64,000 nucleotides of DNA from Nipponacmea schrenckii (lineage: Eukaryota > Mollusca > Gastropoda > Lottiidae), in contig CM060200.1 of the NCBI GenBank assembly GCA_030562195.1, positions 4,216,001 to 4,280,000 of the forward strand, in the 5' to 3' direction. The notes beneath the pieces are model-generated. The model did no database searches, was not told where the DNA came from, and was given only the letters and a program-made list of their open reading frames with translations. The position numbers were made by a program, and so were the translations under genes. This document shows, in pieces, positions 47,072 through 58,279 of the stretch (positions within the stretch are counted from its first letter, which is position 1; the number at the start of each line of letters is the position of its first letter).

Positions 47072-50000
47072 CTAATCCAGTTCATAAATGAACGTAAGAT
47101 TAGAATCTGACATCTTTTCTTTATATACTTTATCAAAATATTCATTTTCTGCCACCGTTAACCAATTCTTCCAGTCGCCAACTTGACCTAAATTATGGAC
47201 ATTAGTAATTAGTAGATAAAACAAAGATAATTACAACGATTAAAGTCCCCCTCTGAATATCAACTTCACGGAAATTCAGCAGCCGCAACCTTTTCTAGGC
47301 CCTGTACACACTATAAATTATAGACTGGCCTATTTTCAAGTCCTGTAAGATCGTTACGCTTTCTATAAATCATAGATGGTCCATTTGCTGTAATCTGAGA
47401 TTAATATTAGATTTTCTACAAATTATAGATACTCCTTCTTGTAGTCCCGTTAAATCTAAATTTTTATATATTATTTCTTTTTCTAAAGATCGTGTGTCTG
47501 CTATACTGCTGTAAGACAATTACCTTTTCTATAAATTCTAGATTGTCCGTCTTTAAGTCCTGCAATTTGACCATTTCGTTTACTCATGCTTGAAAATGTA
47601 CATTGTTCACTTATAGCCTTTATTAGTTCTTCATTTCTCTCTAATTCTAAAAAATCGCTGATTTTTCGTACTTCATTAATTAGATCCTGAAAGAAAGTTG
47701 GCAATATAAAACTTAATATAATCTTTTGAAACCAATAAAATAATCTAAAACTTAAAATCCGACGTCTAATAATATATATTATCTCCGAGTTAACTGATGG
47801 TTGTACCCGAGTTAACTCACTTTGTCTGCGGTTTAACTGTCCCCGAGTTGACATGTCCCCGAGTTGACTGGCATTCTGTTTTTCTACTATTAAAGGGATA
47901 ATAGCCGTTAGAATACACTTGTCCTACGGCTTATATTTGTGTTTAATATTGACTATTAGTTAAATAAGTATGCATCCCACACTTTACCAAATTTTAAAAA
48001 GCGACAATAAAAATATATTCGGAATTTTAAAAAAAAGTGAGCCAGCGACGATTCCTTTCAGTTTGAGAATAAAAGCGTCTGGGAAATCAACCCTAAAACG
48101 TGCTTTCGTAATATTGCACTGCAATTTACACACCCTAATCCCTAAAACATCATTGTGCAATTCAACAAGGACGCGTGTTAAGAGTTACTTCCCTTTATAT
48201 TTACAAATTGAAAATTGCTGAATGGAAGTATTAAGCATTTTATAATTAACTACTTGATTTTGTGGATTTATCCGATAATAGGTGGATTTGGATGTATAGT
48301 TATGAAACCAGCTAAATCCACTGATGGAAATACTGTTATTGTCCAAATTTGAGTGAAATTAAAGTTTTATGTTTCTTCTAACGCCTATTATCCCTTTAAC
48401 TGATTATCAAAATAAAACTAGAGCTGTGAACAGCACCGAGCGTGTACTTGATAATTTGCGATTGGCCATAATTCCGAAAACTAAAATTTTTGACCCAATG
48501 TCAGCATATCTGTAGATATCATAGGAAAAGGCAATTGTACACTGAAAATTCTAAGGTCATCGAACGTCAATGTCATGAGATAAAGACTTTAAAAAATTTC
48601 CAAAAATAGCGATGGCCATAGTAATACGCTTACATTTATAATGGCAGCCAATTTTGTCCGGGAGGTTATCGGTAAATGAAAGATTTCTCTTGAATTTTGA
48701 TTAAAGTTCATTCTTTGGTGATTAGGAACACATACAATGAATTTCATCCAAATCCATCGAGAAAACTAGCTCTCTATCGTGTCCACAAAGAATTCAAGAA
48801 CAAGGGCAATAACTCATAGTGAATAAATTTCGATAAGTTTGATTTTCAATAGGGTTTATCCTTGAGTGATTATAAACACTCATACCAAATTTCATCAAAA
48901 TCCACCCAGAAACCAGCTCTCTATCGTGTTTACAAAGACTTCAAGAACAAGGGCAATAACTCATAGAAAATACTTTGAGATTGGTCTGATTCTTAAAGGG
49001 GTTCATCCTTGGGTTATAACAAACACTCACACCAAGTTTCTTCAAAATTAATCAAGAATCCGTCTCTCTTTTGTGTCCACAAAGAATTCAAGAATAAGGG
49101 CAAGGTTTATCCTTGGGTAATTACAAAGACTCACACCAGGTTTCGTCAAAATCCATCAAGAAACCAGCTCTCTATCGTTTCCACAAAGAATTCAAGAACA
49201 GAGGCAGACGAGATTTTAAGAACAAGGGCACTAACTCGATTGGTCTGATTTTCAATGGGGCTCATCCTTGGGTTATAACAAACACTCACACCAAGTTTCG
49301 TCAAAATTAATCAAGAATCCATCTCTCTAATGAGTCCACAAAGAATTCAAGAACAAGAGCAATAACTCATAAAAATATTTTTCGATTGGTCTGATTTTTT
49401 ATAGGCTTCATCGTTGGGTGATTACTAAGACCCACACCAAGTTCCGTCAAAATCCATTAAGAAACCACCTCTCTATCGTATCCAGAAAGAATTCAAGAAC
49501 AAGGGCAATGACTCATAATAATTAATTTTCGATTAGTTTCATTCGTAATAGGGTTTATCCTTGAGTAATTACAAACTCTCACACCAAATTTCATCAAAAT
49601 CCCTCCAGAAACCAACTCTCTACCGTGTACACAAAGAATTCAAGAACAAGGGCAATATCTCATATTAAATATTTTTCGATTGGTCTGATTTTAGATATAG
49701 TAACAAGGCTTTGATAGAGGCCAAAATCATACAAATCGAATAAAAAAAGAGTAGGGTAATGCCGCTGTCCTGGCAAAATTTCCCTCCGTCTTCCCCGTCT
49801 TCATTGGCACATAAGTTGCAGAATAGTATAACGTAAAACTCCATTCATTTCATGTAAATCGATGGTGAAATTGTATTTATTTGAAGTTGATATACCTTCT
49901 TTAATAGTTCATATTCCAGAGATAATATATCCAGCTCTGAATTTTTACAAACTTCTTCATATTCTTTAACATAATCAAACCAAGAACCATAGTCCGCTGA

Positions 50001-52807
50001 AAAGATCAGATAAATTGAAACCGACTTAAAAATATTCAATATCTAACAAACATACGTTAGATCCTTATAATGTCCTAATATCTTTTGGTAGTTAACATTC
50101 AACATGTAAAGGTCACAGATTTGTCAAGGAACCAGCCATTTAACTAAATGATAAAACATCTGAGATTAGGGTGACAGAGTCCAAAACAATGTGTCAATTC
50201 TTCTGTGGGTAAACGTACGTACCTTTTCCCTCCATCCATAACTTCAGATAATCTGAAAACTTTCCTGAATATTCATAAAATTCGGTCAATTTGACGGTAT
50301 GACTGTAATACGAAACAGCTACATCTTTTGGATTTCGTCTAATGTACAGGATTTTTGGCTTTTTGGTATGTAGATCTTTAGGTAGATCCTGGTATCTATA
50401 ATGACAGTTTAGAATTCTTGGCGAGGATTTCAAATCAAGTTCATCCTGTTTCACAAATTCAATCATATATTCCATTTTAGAAACTAAAGGCAAATCCGTT
50501 GTCTTTAATTTAAGCATTCGAGCAATCTCGAATAACCAGTGAGTTCCTGAAATTAAAAAGAAAAGACTTCTGAGGTTCTTCAACCAATTGTTTCAGAATA
50601 TTGCAAGAGTCGTCCACCATGATGGTAGTAGGGCTAGAATTCGAATATCGAATAAATGGCCATCGTTTCGACATCGCCCACCATCTAGATAAACCAATTG
50701 GGAACCACTTTAAATCAAGCAGCCATTCTCTGGCGGACATGAGGGTTACACCAATTGAAAAAGTGGTTAATGATGAAGACACTGGTTCAAAAGCATCAAG
50801 ACTACACAGGGAGAGCTTTTGGGTGAATCAACTCAAAACCATTACGCCCTCTGGGCTCAATATGCAGTTCGATTCACAAATTATATCATTTATAGCCCCT
50901 TTTAATAATGTATCTTGCCAAGCTTCCCGCATAATCAAACGATACTAACTAGAGTTACAGGAAAAGTTACCAACTGTCTTTAACAAAAAACTGGTCGTGG
51001 CCTATTCCAGAAATAAAAACGTGCAGGATATACTTGTTCGGGGTAGATTAAATCCCATTGATGAATGAAATATTTTCAAATTCTCTTCATTTCAGAATGA
51101 CTAGATATTATTTTTTACTGAATCTTTCTAAAATATTTTTAATTTCCAGCATTATATTTTACAGTGAATGGTTTGAGAAGAACATACTTTAATCAAAATA
51201 TTCATCTTTTCGGGTCTACTTTTCAGAATTATTTTTGTGAAAACACAACTGATTCTGGTGTAAAAAAGGCTTCATGAGCTTAAGAACCTTTGAGTCATTG
51301 TTTATGCTGACAACAAGTTTTGGACAGAAGAGTCATTCAGGTACAGTTTAGGGTGTCATAAGAGATATAGGACTGACCTAGGTCACAAATAGAGACTATG
51401 GTATAAGTTTCTGGAGAAATTTAGAATATAAACTAATGTTAGAATAATGCAGGTTATGAAAGGGGGTCTAATCTAACATGAACATTATAGTAAAGATTTA
51501 TTCTTTTTGTAAGCAGTCACCAAACGTTTGGTAAAGATGCTTGGGAATTCAGCATGGAGTTCTTTGTAAAAGTGTTTCACAATCACAGTGGTATTTTTTG
51601 GCGGTATAATTGTCGATCAAAGGTTTAATTTTGTTTTGTTGATTTATCGAGAAAAACCCCCTTTACAGCCGCTTCATTTTAGGTTGTGTAGTTGTACAAC
51701 CGAAGCCTTTTCTATGAGCATAACCAGATTTGAAAATTTGCGTTCTGAACGAAGAATACATTTTGTAGCTGACTGGGATCTGGAAGTTGAGTTACAACAG
51801 AAAAGCAAATTTAGCTATTTCTCCATCATCTGGGGAAAAAGGAACATAGATAATATGCTGCACATGGGCACCAGGGAAAGATTCAGCTTGAGTATCAGGA
51901 TCAATGACTTGGATGTCACTGATGTTGGAGGAACCTATGATAAGGGTTGGCTTCACAAAAACAGGCAGAGACCATTTGATTTTATCCTTTTGTAATCATG
52001 GCTTCTTATCTTGGTTAACATTGAGATGGGGAATTTCCCAAATTCAAACGACGACGGCTTTGGTTTTGAACTGCTGAGTTTCTGGAATTGACTTTGGACT
52101 TGAATTCTGTGGTGTTGATGGTAGGAAAACGCAAACCAGTCGAGTATCTTTTTCTACGAACTGAGAACAAACTTTGTGTTAGGTGTTTTATGTTTCAGCA
52201 TATAACTAACAGGAGATGTCTAGATTTGTCATTTTTGCAAATTAAATTTCTCACCTTTAAAAAAGCCCTTTAAACTTTACAAAATTAAAATTTTTAAAAA
52301 AGTGAAAAAAAAATTTATCAACACCAGATATGACATATCAGTTCTTCAATGGATTAATTCACTTAATGCAAAGGATCACTTCAGTAATTTTATACACATA
52401 GAGAGTTGGTAGGGTTTCGATAGCCGAAGACACAAATAAGTGCTTTAACAGAGAGCTTCACTTAAACAATAATACATTCAATTTCGAAATTGAAACCATC
52501 TTGTGTTCGTCTACAATCAAATAAATCCTTCCATGGTCATAATCTGCAATTCCAAGTTATACATCTGTGAACTAAATTTGAGCACTTTTCGGTTTTGGGC
52601 GAATAATTCGACGAATATAGCCGTTTCGAAGATTGAAATTCTACCTGATTTTGGAGCGGCAAGTATGATCACATCATCATCTCTTAACTTCACACTTTGC
52701 ACATTTTCTGATGCTTCAGGATCAAATTGGGGCATCAATCTACCATCTTTTAACTTCAATAAAGTCAAGGTATTACCACCTGCGTCTGGTATCTTTACTA
52801 AGGACAT
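47072..52807 (-). CDS. Cytosolic sulfotransferase (SULT family)
   Basis: Transfers sulfate from PAPS to small hydroxyl or amine substrates. Five coding exons on the minus strand, phases consistent, 288 residues, the usual SULT size: 52645-52807 (ATG one base after an acceptor), 50223-50546, 49896-49996, 47524-47686 and 47072-47187 (TAG). Motifs: PAPS 5'-phosphosulfate loop APKSGTHW across the first junction; catalytic-type His in [12 protein letters not shown]; 3'-phosphate site [27 protein letters not shown]-terminal [20 protein letters not shown]. The usual KTH before the catalytic His is NCH here, so a Lys is replaced, which may affect activity. Intron 1 carries two Penelope-like fragments and intron 3 carries TTAA element B and tandem repeats. 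A non-coding first exon further upstream, across the minisatellites, is possible. Confidence 0.88.
47894..48395 (+). mobile_element. TTAA-type element B, copy 2 (complete, piggyBac-like)
   Basis: 502 bp between TTAA (47890-47893) and TTAA (48396-48399). Inverted ends AGGGATAATAGCCGTTAGAA (left) and TTCTAACGCCTATTATCCCT (right). Carries an ORF from ATG 47970 ([40 protein letters not shown]), homologous to the one in copy 1. No transposase. In sulfotransferase intron 4. Confidence 0.82.
48690..49690. repeat. Tandem repeat of about 150-165 bp, GGGCAATAACTC superfamily, second subfamily
   Basis: About six to seven units with the phrases CAAGAACAAGGGCAATAACT, TTCGATTGGTCTGATTTT, TCACACCAAGTTTCGTCAAA and CAGCTCTCTATCGTGTCCAC. 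The layout is the same as in the NDUFA11 intron repeats but the sequence between the shared phrases differs. In sulfotransferase intron 3. Confidence 0.85.
50638..51068 (+). pseudogene. Penelope-like retroelement, C-terminal end, broken copy 2
   Basis: Plus-strand fragment starting inside the GIY-YIG domain: [40 protein letters not shown], then [16 protein letters not shown], an internal TAA at 50946-50948, and in the same frame [20 protein letters not shown] to a natural stop at 51066-51068. It parallels copy 1. It is 5' truncated and dead. Lies in sulfotransferase intron 1, antisense to that gene. Confidence 0.75.
51480..51640 (-). pseudogene. Penelope-like retroelement, C-terminal tail, broken copy 3
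   Basis: On the minus strand this reads [20 protein letters not shown] followed by YKKNKSLL, matching the tails of copies 1 and 2. A run of six A bases breaks the frame just upstream. Copies 2 and 3 face each other tail to tail about 0.4 kb apart. Confidence 0.65.
51640..52290 (-). pseudogene. Retroelement ORF1-like remnant with SGNH-type motif
   Basis: On the minus strand, [20 protein letters not shown] followed by [14 protein letters not shown] resembles the GDSN...SxPGA...H start of the SGNH-hydrolase-like domains found in ORF1 of several marine-invertebrate retroelements. Upstream, basic frames ([20 protein letters not shown]) in another phase suggest more of the same ORF. It directly abuts the Penelope-like tail at 51480-51640. 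Other origins are possible. Confidence 0.4.
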
Positions 52808-52822
52808 TCTGAAATACATAGT

Positions 52823-53185
52823 TTGATCAATATTAGTGTGCATATCAAATAGTGTATATTGTGATTTGTGATCAATATTAGTGTACATATCAAATAGTGT
52901 ATATCGGTGATTTGTGATCAATATTAGTGTACATATCAAATAGTGTATATTGTGATTTGTGATCAATATTAGTGTACATATCAAATAGTGTATATTGTGA
53001 TTTGTGATCAATATTAGTGTACGTATCAACTAACGTATATAGTGATTGATATCAGTGTTGTATATTGTGATCAAAATTAGTTCACATAACAGATTGTGTG
53101 TAATGTCCTTAGAATATAATTATGTGTGTATCAAATAACGTACATCATGATCATCACAAACAAATAGCGTATTATATTATCACCA
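52823..53185 (+). repeat. 45-bp minisatellite
   Basis: About five good copies of GATCAATATTAGTGTACATA plus TCAAATAGTGTATATTGTGA and TTTGT, decaying after 53050. Starts 16 bases upstream of the sulfotransferase start codon, so it is in the intron or 5' flank. Confidence 0.9.
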
Positions 53186-55715
53186 TATATGGTGTAATCC
53201 TCAACTTAACCCTACAGTAGTTATAAAGCATTTAGTTAGAATTGGTGTAATCCTCAACTTAACCCTACAGTAGTTATAAAGATAAACCATACAGTTAGAA
53301 TTGGTGTAATGCTCAACCTAAACCTACAGTAGTTACAAAGATAAACCATTTAGTTAGAATTGGTGTAATCCTCAACCTAACCCTACAGTAGTTATAAAGA
53401 TAAACCATTTAGTTAGAATTGGTGTAATCCTCAACCTAACCCTACAGTAGTTATAAAGATAAACCATATAGTTAGAATTGGTGTAATCCTCAACCTAACC
53501 CTACAGTAGTTACAAAGATAAAACCATACAGTTAGAATTGGTGTAATCCTCAACCTAACCCTACAGTAGTTATAAAGATAAAACATATACATGTAGTTAG
53601 AATTGGTGTAACCCTCAACCTAACCCTACAGTAGTTACAAAGATAAAACATATAGTTAGAATTGGTGTAATCCTCAACCTAACCCTACAGTAGTTATAAA
53701 GATAAACCATTTAGTTAGAATTGGTGTAATCCTCAACCTAACCCTACAGTAGTTATAAAGATAAACCATATAGTTAGAATTGGTGTAATCCTCAACCTAA
53801 CCCTACAGTAGTTATAAAGATAAACCATTAGTTAGAATTGGTGTAATCCTCAACCTAACCCTACAGTAGTTACAAAGATAAAACATATAGTTAGAATTGG
53901 TGTAATCCTCAACCTAACCCTACAGTAGTTACAAAGATAAACCATATAGTTAGAATTGGTATAATCCCCAACCTAACCCTACAGTAGTCATAAAGATAAA
54001 CCATTTAGTTAGAATTGGTGTAATCCTCAACCTAACCCTACAGTAGTTATAAAGATAAACCATATAGTTAGAATTGGTGTAATCCCCAACCTAACCCTAC
54101 AGTAGTCATAAAGATAAACCATATAGTTAGAATTGGTGTAATCCCCAACCTAACCCTACAGTAGTTATAAAGATAAACCATTTAGTTAGAATTGGTGTAA
54201 TCCTCAACCTAACCCTACAGTAGTTACAAAGATAAACCATATAGTTAGAATTGGTGTAATCCTCAACCTAACCCTACAGTAGTTATAAAGATAAACCATT
54301 TAGTTAGAATTGGTATAATCCCCAACCTAACCCTACAGTAGTCATAAAGATAAAACATATAGTTAGAATTGGTGTAAACCCTCAACCTAACCCTACAGTA
54401 GTTACAAAGATAAAACATATAGTTAGAATTGGTGTAACCCTCAACCTAACCCTACAGTAGTTACAAAGATAAACCATACAGTTAGAATTGGTGTAATCCT
54501 CAACCTAAACCTACAGTAGTTACAAAGATAAACCATATAGTTAGAATTGGTGTAACCCTCAACCTAAACCTACAGTAGTTACAAAGATAAACCATATAGT
54601 TAGAATTGGTGTAACCCTCAACCTAACCCTACAGTAGTTATAAAGATAAACCATATAGTTAGAATTGGTGTAATCCTCAACCTAACCCTACAGTAGTTAT
54701 AAAGATAAACCATATAGTTAGAATTGGTATAATCCCCAACCTAACCCTACAGTAGTTATAAAGATAAACCATTTAGTTAGAATTGGTGTAATCCTCAACC
54801 TAACCCTACAGTAGTTATAAAGATAAACCATTTAGTTAGAATTGGTATAATCCCCAACCTAACCCTACAGTAGTCATAAAGATAAACCATTTAGTTAGAA
54901 TTGGTGTAATCCTCAACCTAACCCTACAGTAGTTATAAAGATAAACCATATTAGTTAGAATTGGTGTAACCCTCAACCTAACCCTACAGTAGTTATAAAG
55001 ATAAACCATTTAGTTAGAATTGGTGTAACCCTCAACCTAACCCTACAGTAGTTATAAAGATAAACCATATTAGTTAGAATTGGTGTAACCCTCAACCTAA
55101 CCCTACAGTAGTTATAAAGGTAAACCATATAGTTAGAATTGGTGTAATCCCTCAACCTAACCCTACAGTAGTTATAAAGATAAACATATAGTTAGAATTG
55201 GTGTAATCCTCAACCTAACCCTACAGTAGTTATAAAGGTAAACCATATAGTTAGAATTGGTGTAACCCTCAACCTAACCCTACAGTAGTTACAAAGATGA
55301 AACATATAGTTTGACTTGGTGTATTCCCTCAACCTAACCCTACAGTAGTTATAAAGGTAAAACATATAGTTAGAATTGGTGTAACCCTCAACCTAACCCT
55401 ACAGTAGTTATAAAGGTAAAACATATAGTTAGAATTGGTGTAATCCCTCAACCTAACCCTACAGTAGTTATAAAGGTAAAACATATAGTTAGAATTGGTG
55501 TAACCCTCAACCTAACCCTACAGTAGTTATAAAGGTAAACCATATAGTTAGAATTGGTGTAACCCTCAACCTAACCCTACAGTAGTTATAAAGATAAAAC
55601 ATATAGTTAGAATTGGTATAATCCCTCAACCTAACCCTACAGTAGTTATAAAGGTAAAACATATAGTTAGACTTGGTGCAATCCCCAACCTAACCCTACA
55701 GTAGTTATAAAAGTA
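53186..55715 (+). repeat. 59-60-bp minisatellite with a telomere-like core
   Basis: About 42 copies of a unit with TAGTTAGAATTGGTGTAATC, CTCAACCTAACCCTACAGTA and GTTATAAAGATAAACCA. Copies differ at a few positions (AACCATTT/AACCATAT/AAACATAT; TTATAAAG/TTACAAAG). Each unit contains CCTAACCCTA. Confidence 0.97.
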
Positions 55716-55737
55716 ATACATATATTTTGAATTGTTG

Positions 55738-56245
55738 CTACTTCCAGTTCAACATTAAACAACACCTCCTACTTCCAGTTCAACATTAAACAACACCTCC
55801 TACTTCCAGTTCAACATTAAACAACACCTCCTACTTCCAGTTCAACATTAAACAACACCTCCTACTTCCAGTTCAACATTAAACAACACCTCCTACTTCC
55901 AGTTCAACATTGAACAACATCTCCTACTTCCAGTTCAACATTAACAACACCTCCTACTTCCAGTTCAACATTAAACAACACCTCCTACTTCCAGTTCAAC
56001 ATTAAACAACACCCTCCTACTTCCAGTTCAACATTAAACAACACCTCCTACTTCCAGTTCAACATTGAACAACACCTCCTACTTCCAGTTCAACATTAAA
56101 CAACACCTCCTACTTCCAGTTCAACATTGAACAACACCTCCTACTTCCAGTTCAACATTAAACAACACCTCCTACTTCCAGTTCAACATTAAACAACACC
56201 TCCTACTTCCAGTTCAACATTGAACAACACCTCCTACTTCCAGTG
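55738..56245 (+). repeat. 31-bp minisatellite, left block
   Basis: About 16 copies of CTCCTACTTCCAGTTCAACA plus TTAAACAACAC. The same unit resumes at 56588 after an inserted LINE 3' end. Confidence 0.95.
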
Positions 56246-56587
56246 TCCTCTTTGTAAATATCATACTGAAGATATATATATGTCATTTTATGTTAGATTG
56301 TATATTTTATCAGGATATTAGAAACAGATTTATATTAAATATACCTAAATTTTGTCAGTCCTCTTCAGATATTGGTATCAAATTAATCTGTTTAAACATG
56401 GAAGAGACACATTTGAAAAAATTTCAATTTATATAGATAAAGCTTTTTCCTTAAGAAACAGTTTATTACACAGATAATTGAAATGTGATGTAAATAATAT
56501 GTTATTCTATTAATTTATTTGTTTAATATGCTCTGTAACTCTGGTCCACAGGCCTGTTTTACTGAATAAATGAATCATTATCATTAT
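56246..56587 (+). mobile_element. LINE 3' end inserted in the 31-bp minisatellite
   Basis: Begins with CPLCKYHTED, then in a shifted frame HFMLDCIFYQDIRNRFILNI to a stop, the typical C-terminal CxxC...H...C tail of LINE ORF2 proteins (C-x-x-C, E-D, H-x-x-x-x-C, Y, R). It ends with TGAATAAATGAATCATTATC and an ATTATC-type simple tail, as in CR1/L2-like elements. Severely 5' truncated, as usual for LINEs. Confidence 0.75.
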
Positions 56588-57120
56588 CCTACTTCCATTT
56601 CAACATTAAACAACACCTCCTACTTCCAGTTCAACATTAAACAACACCCTCCTACTTCCAGTTCAACATTAAACAACACCTCCTACTTCCAGTTCAACAT
56701 TAAACAAAATTTCCTACTTTCAGTTCAACATTAAACAACACTCCTACTTCCAGTTCAACATTAAACAACATCTCCTACTTCCAGTTCAACATAAACAAAC
56801 ATCCTACTTCAGTTCAACATTAAACAACATCTCCTACTTCCAGTTCAACATTAAACAACACCTCCTACTTCCAGTTCAACATTAAACAACATCTCCTACT
56901 TCCAGTTCAACATTAAACAACACCTCCTACTTCCAGTTCAACATTAAACAACACCTCCTACTTCCAGTTCAACATTAAACAACATCTCCTACTTCCAGTT
57001 CAACATTAAACAAAATTTCCTACTTTCAGTTCAACATTAAACAACATCTCCTACTTCCAGTTCAACATTAAACAACATCTCCTACTTCCAGTTCAACATT
57101 AAACAACAACTCCTACTTTC
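56588..57120 (+). repeat. 31-bp minisatellite, right block
   Basis: About 17 more copies of the unit in the left block, with more variants (AACATCTCC, AAAATTTCC). Confidence 0.95.
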
Positions 57121-57900
57121 AGGAAATTCCATTATGCTTTTCTGTTCTTATAGTGATAATTAAAACGAAATAATAATAATAATTATTAAATACTCAGGAT
57201 GAATCGTCAGAAGCAAGTTGCACTTTAAAACACATTATCCAAACAATGTTTTCACAAAATATGGTGTTGGTAAGGTTCGTCATTACCCGTGTCCAAAAGG
57301 AAAATGCTAGTACATGTAATTACATGATAAACAGTCCATCAACATCCGTTACTACCAGTCCAACAATATCCGTTACTACCAGTCCAACAATATCCGTTAC
57401 TACATGTCGTAACAATACATTGTATTTCATGAATAACAATTAGCTGTTTTATCATAGTATATATATAAAATAAATAATGCAGAGAATAAAACACAAACTG
57501 GATGACATAATTTGTTGACGTATTTCATTTATTTTAAAAAATAGAGACCGTTACTATGGTAACCAGCAGGACTTACCTTGAATTTTCTTCAGTACTTTAC
57601 TGCAGGTAAAGATACAAAACGTTCAGTAGATTACTTTCTATTCTAAAGTTTGACACATAGAGTAATAACCAATGATGGGTTTTTATCCTAACCCATCTAC
57701 TTGAGCAACAGATAACAGTCAAAATATCTATATCTAGCAAAAAGTTCGAACTAGTTATTGACACGGAAGCTAATATACGAGAAAAGATAACAATCGAGAA
57801 TGATCAAAGGGGGAAAGTGAAAAATTTAATTCCTCTTTCTCCATTTCTTTGGTTGTTTCTTATGCCTATTTTTTCACTATTTTTACATTTTACTGATTCA
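57121..57900. other. Spacer, no gene seen
   Basis: A 24-bp unit (CAACAATATCCGTTACTACC) is repeated about three times at 57340-57412. Otherwise unique AT-rich sequence. Confidence 0.5.
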
Positions 57901-57904
57901 ATGT

Positions 57905-58240
57905 TCAATGTTCCGTAACTTATTCCAGTTCAGAAATGAACTTAAGATTAGAATTTTATCTTTATATACTTCATCAAAATATTCGTTTTCTGCCACCGTT
58001 AACCAATTCTTCCAATCGCCAACTGGACCTTAAACAAAAGTTATCAGCAGATACGATAAGAAAAAAAAAGATAGAGAAAAAGTCCTCTGAATTGCACGTG
58101 TGTCTAAACTTTACGGAAATTCAGCAGCCATGACCTTTTCTGGGCCCGTTACACACTTTATATTATAAGGAAGGAAAGAAGGTATTATAATACTTCATTT
58201 CATCTTTTGACACCAATAGCTTAAACTCCGACTTCTGGTT
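57905..58240 (-). pseudogene. Pseudo-copy of the sulfotransferase last exon and adjoining intron
   Basis: Minus-strand acceptor and [16 protein letters not shown] match the last exon at 47072-47187 closely, but a small deletion after the AAAGA codon region shifts the frame (AAGATAAAATTCTAATC in place of AAGAAAAGATGTCAGATTCT). The matching intron stretch (GAAATTCAGCAGCC, CCTTTTCTRGGCCC) follows, and then sequence like 47730-47770, so the penultimate exon has been deleted. Confidence 0.75.
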
Positions 58241-58279
58241 TTGTCTACAATTAAATGAAAACCAAACAATATAAATGTT

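Noticed and set aside
51588..51995. 135-codon plus-strand frame
   Set aside because: It is antisense to the retroelement remnant with Penelope-like tail and SGNH-like motif, which explains the sequence better.
52517..53029. Minus-strand frame extended upstream of the sulfotransferase start into repeated ILITNHNIHYLICT units
   Set aside because: This part is the 45-bp minisatellite read in frame, 45 being a multiple of three. An acceptor CAG lies just before the ATG at 52807.
54973..55155. Repetitive minus-strand frame (NMVYLYNYCRVRLRVTPIL)
   Set aside because: Minisatellite translation only.
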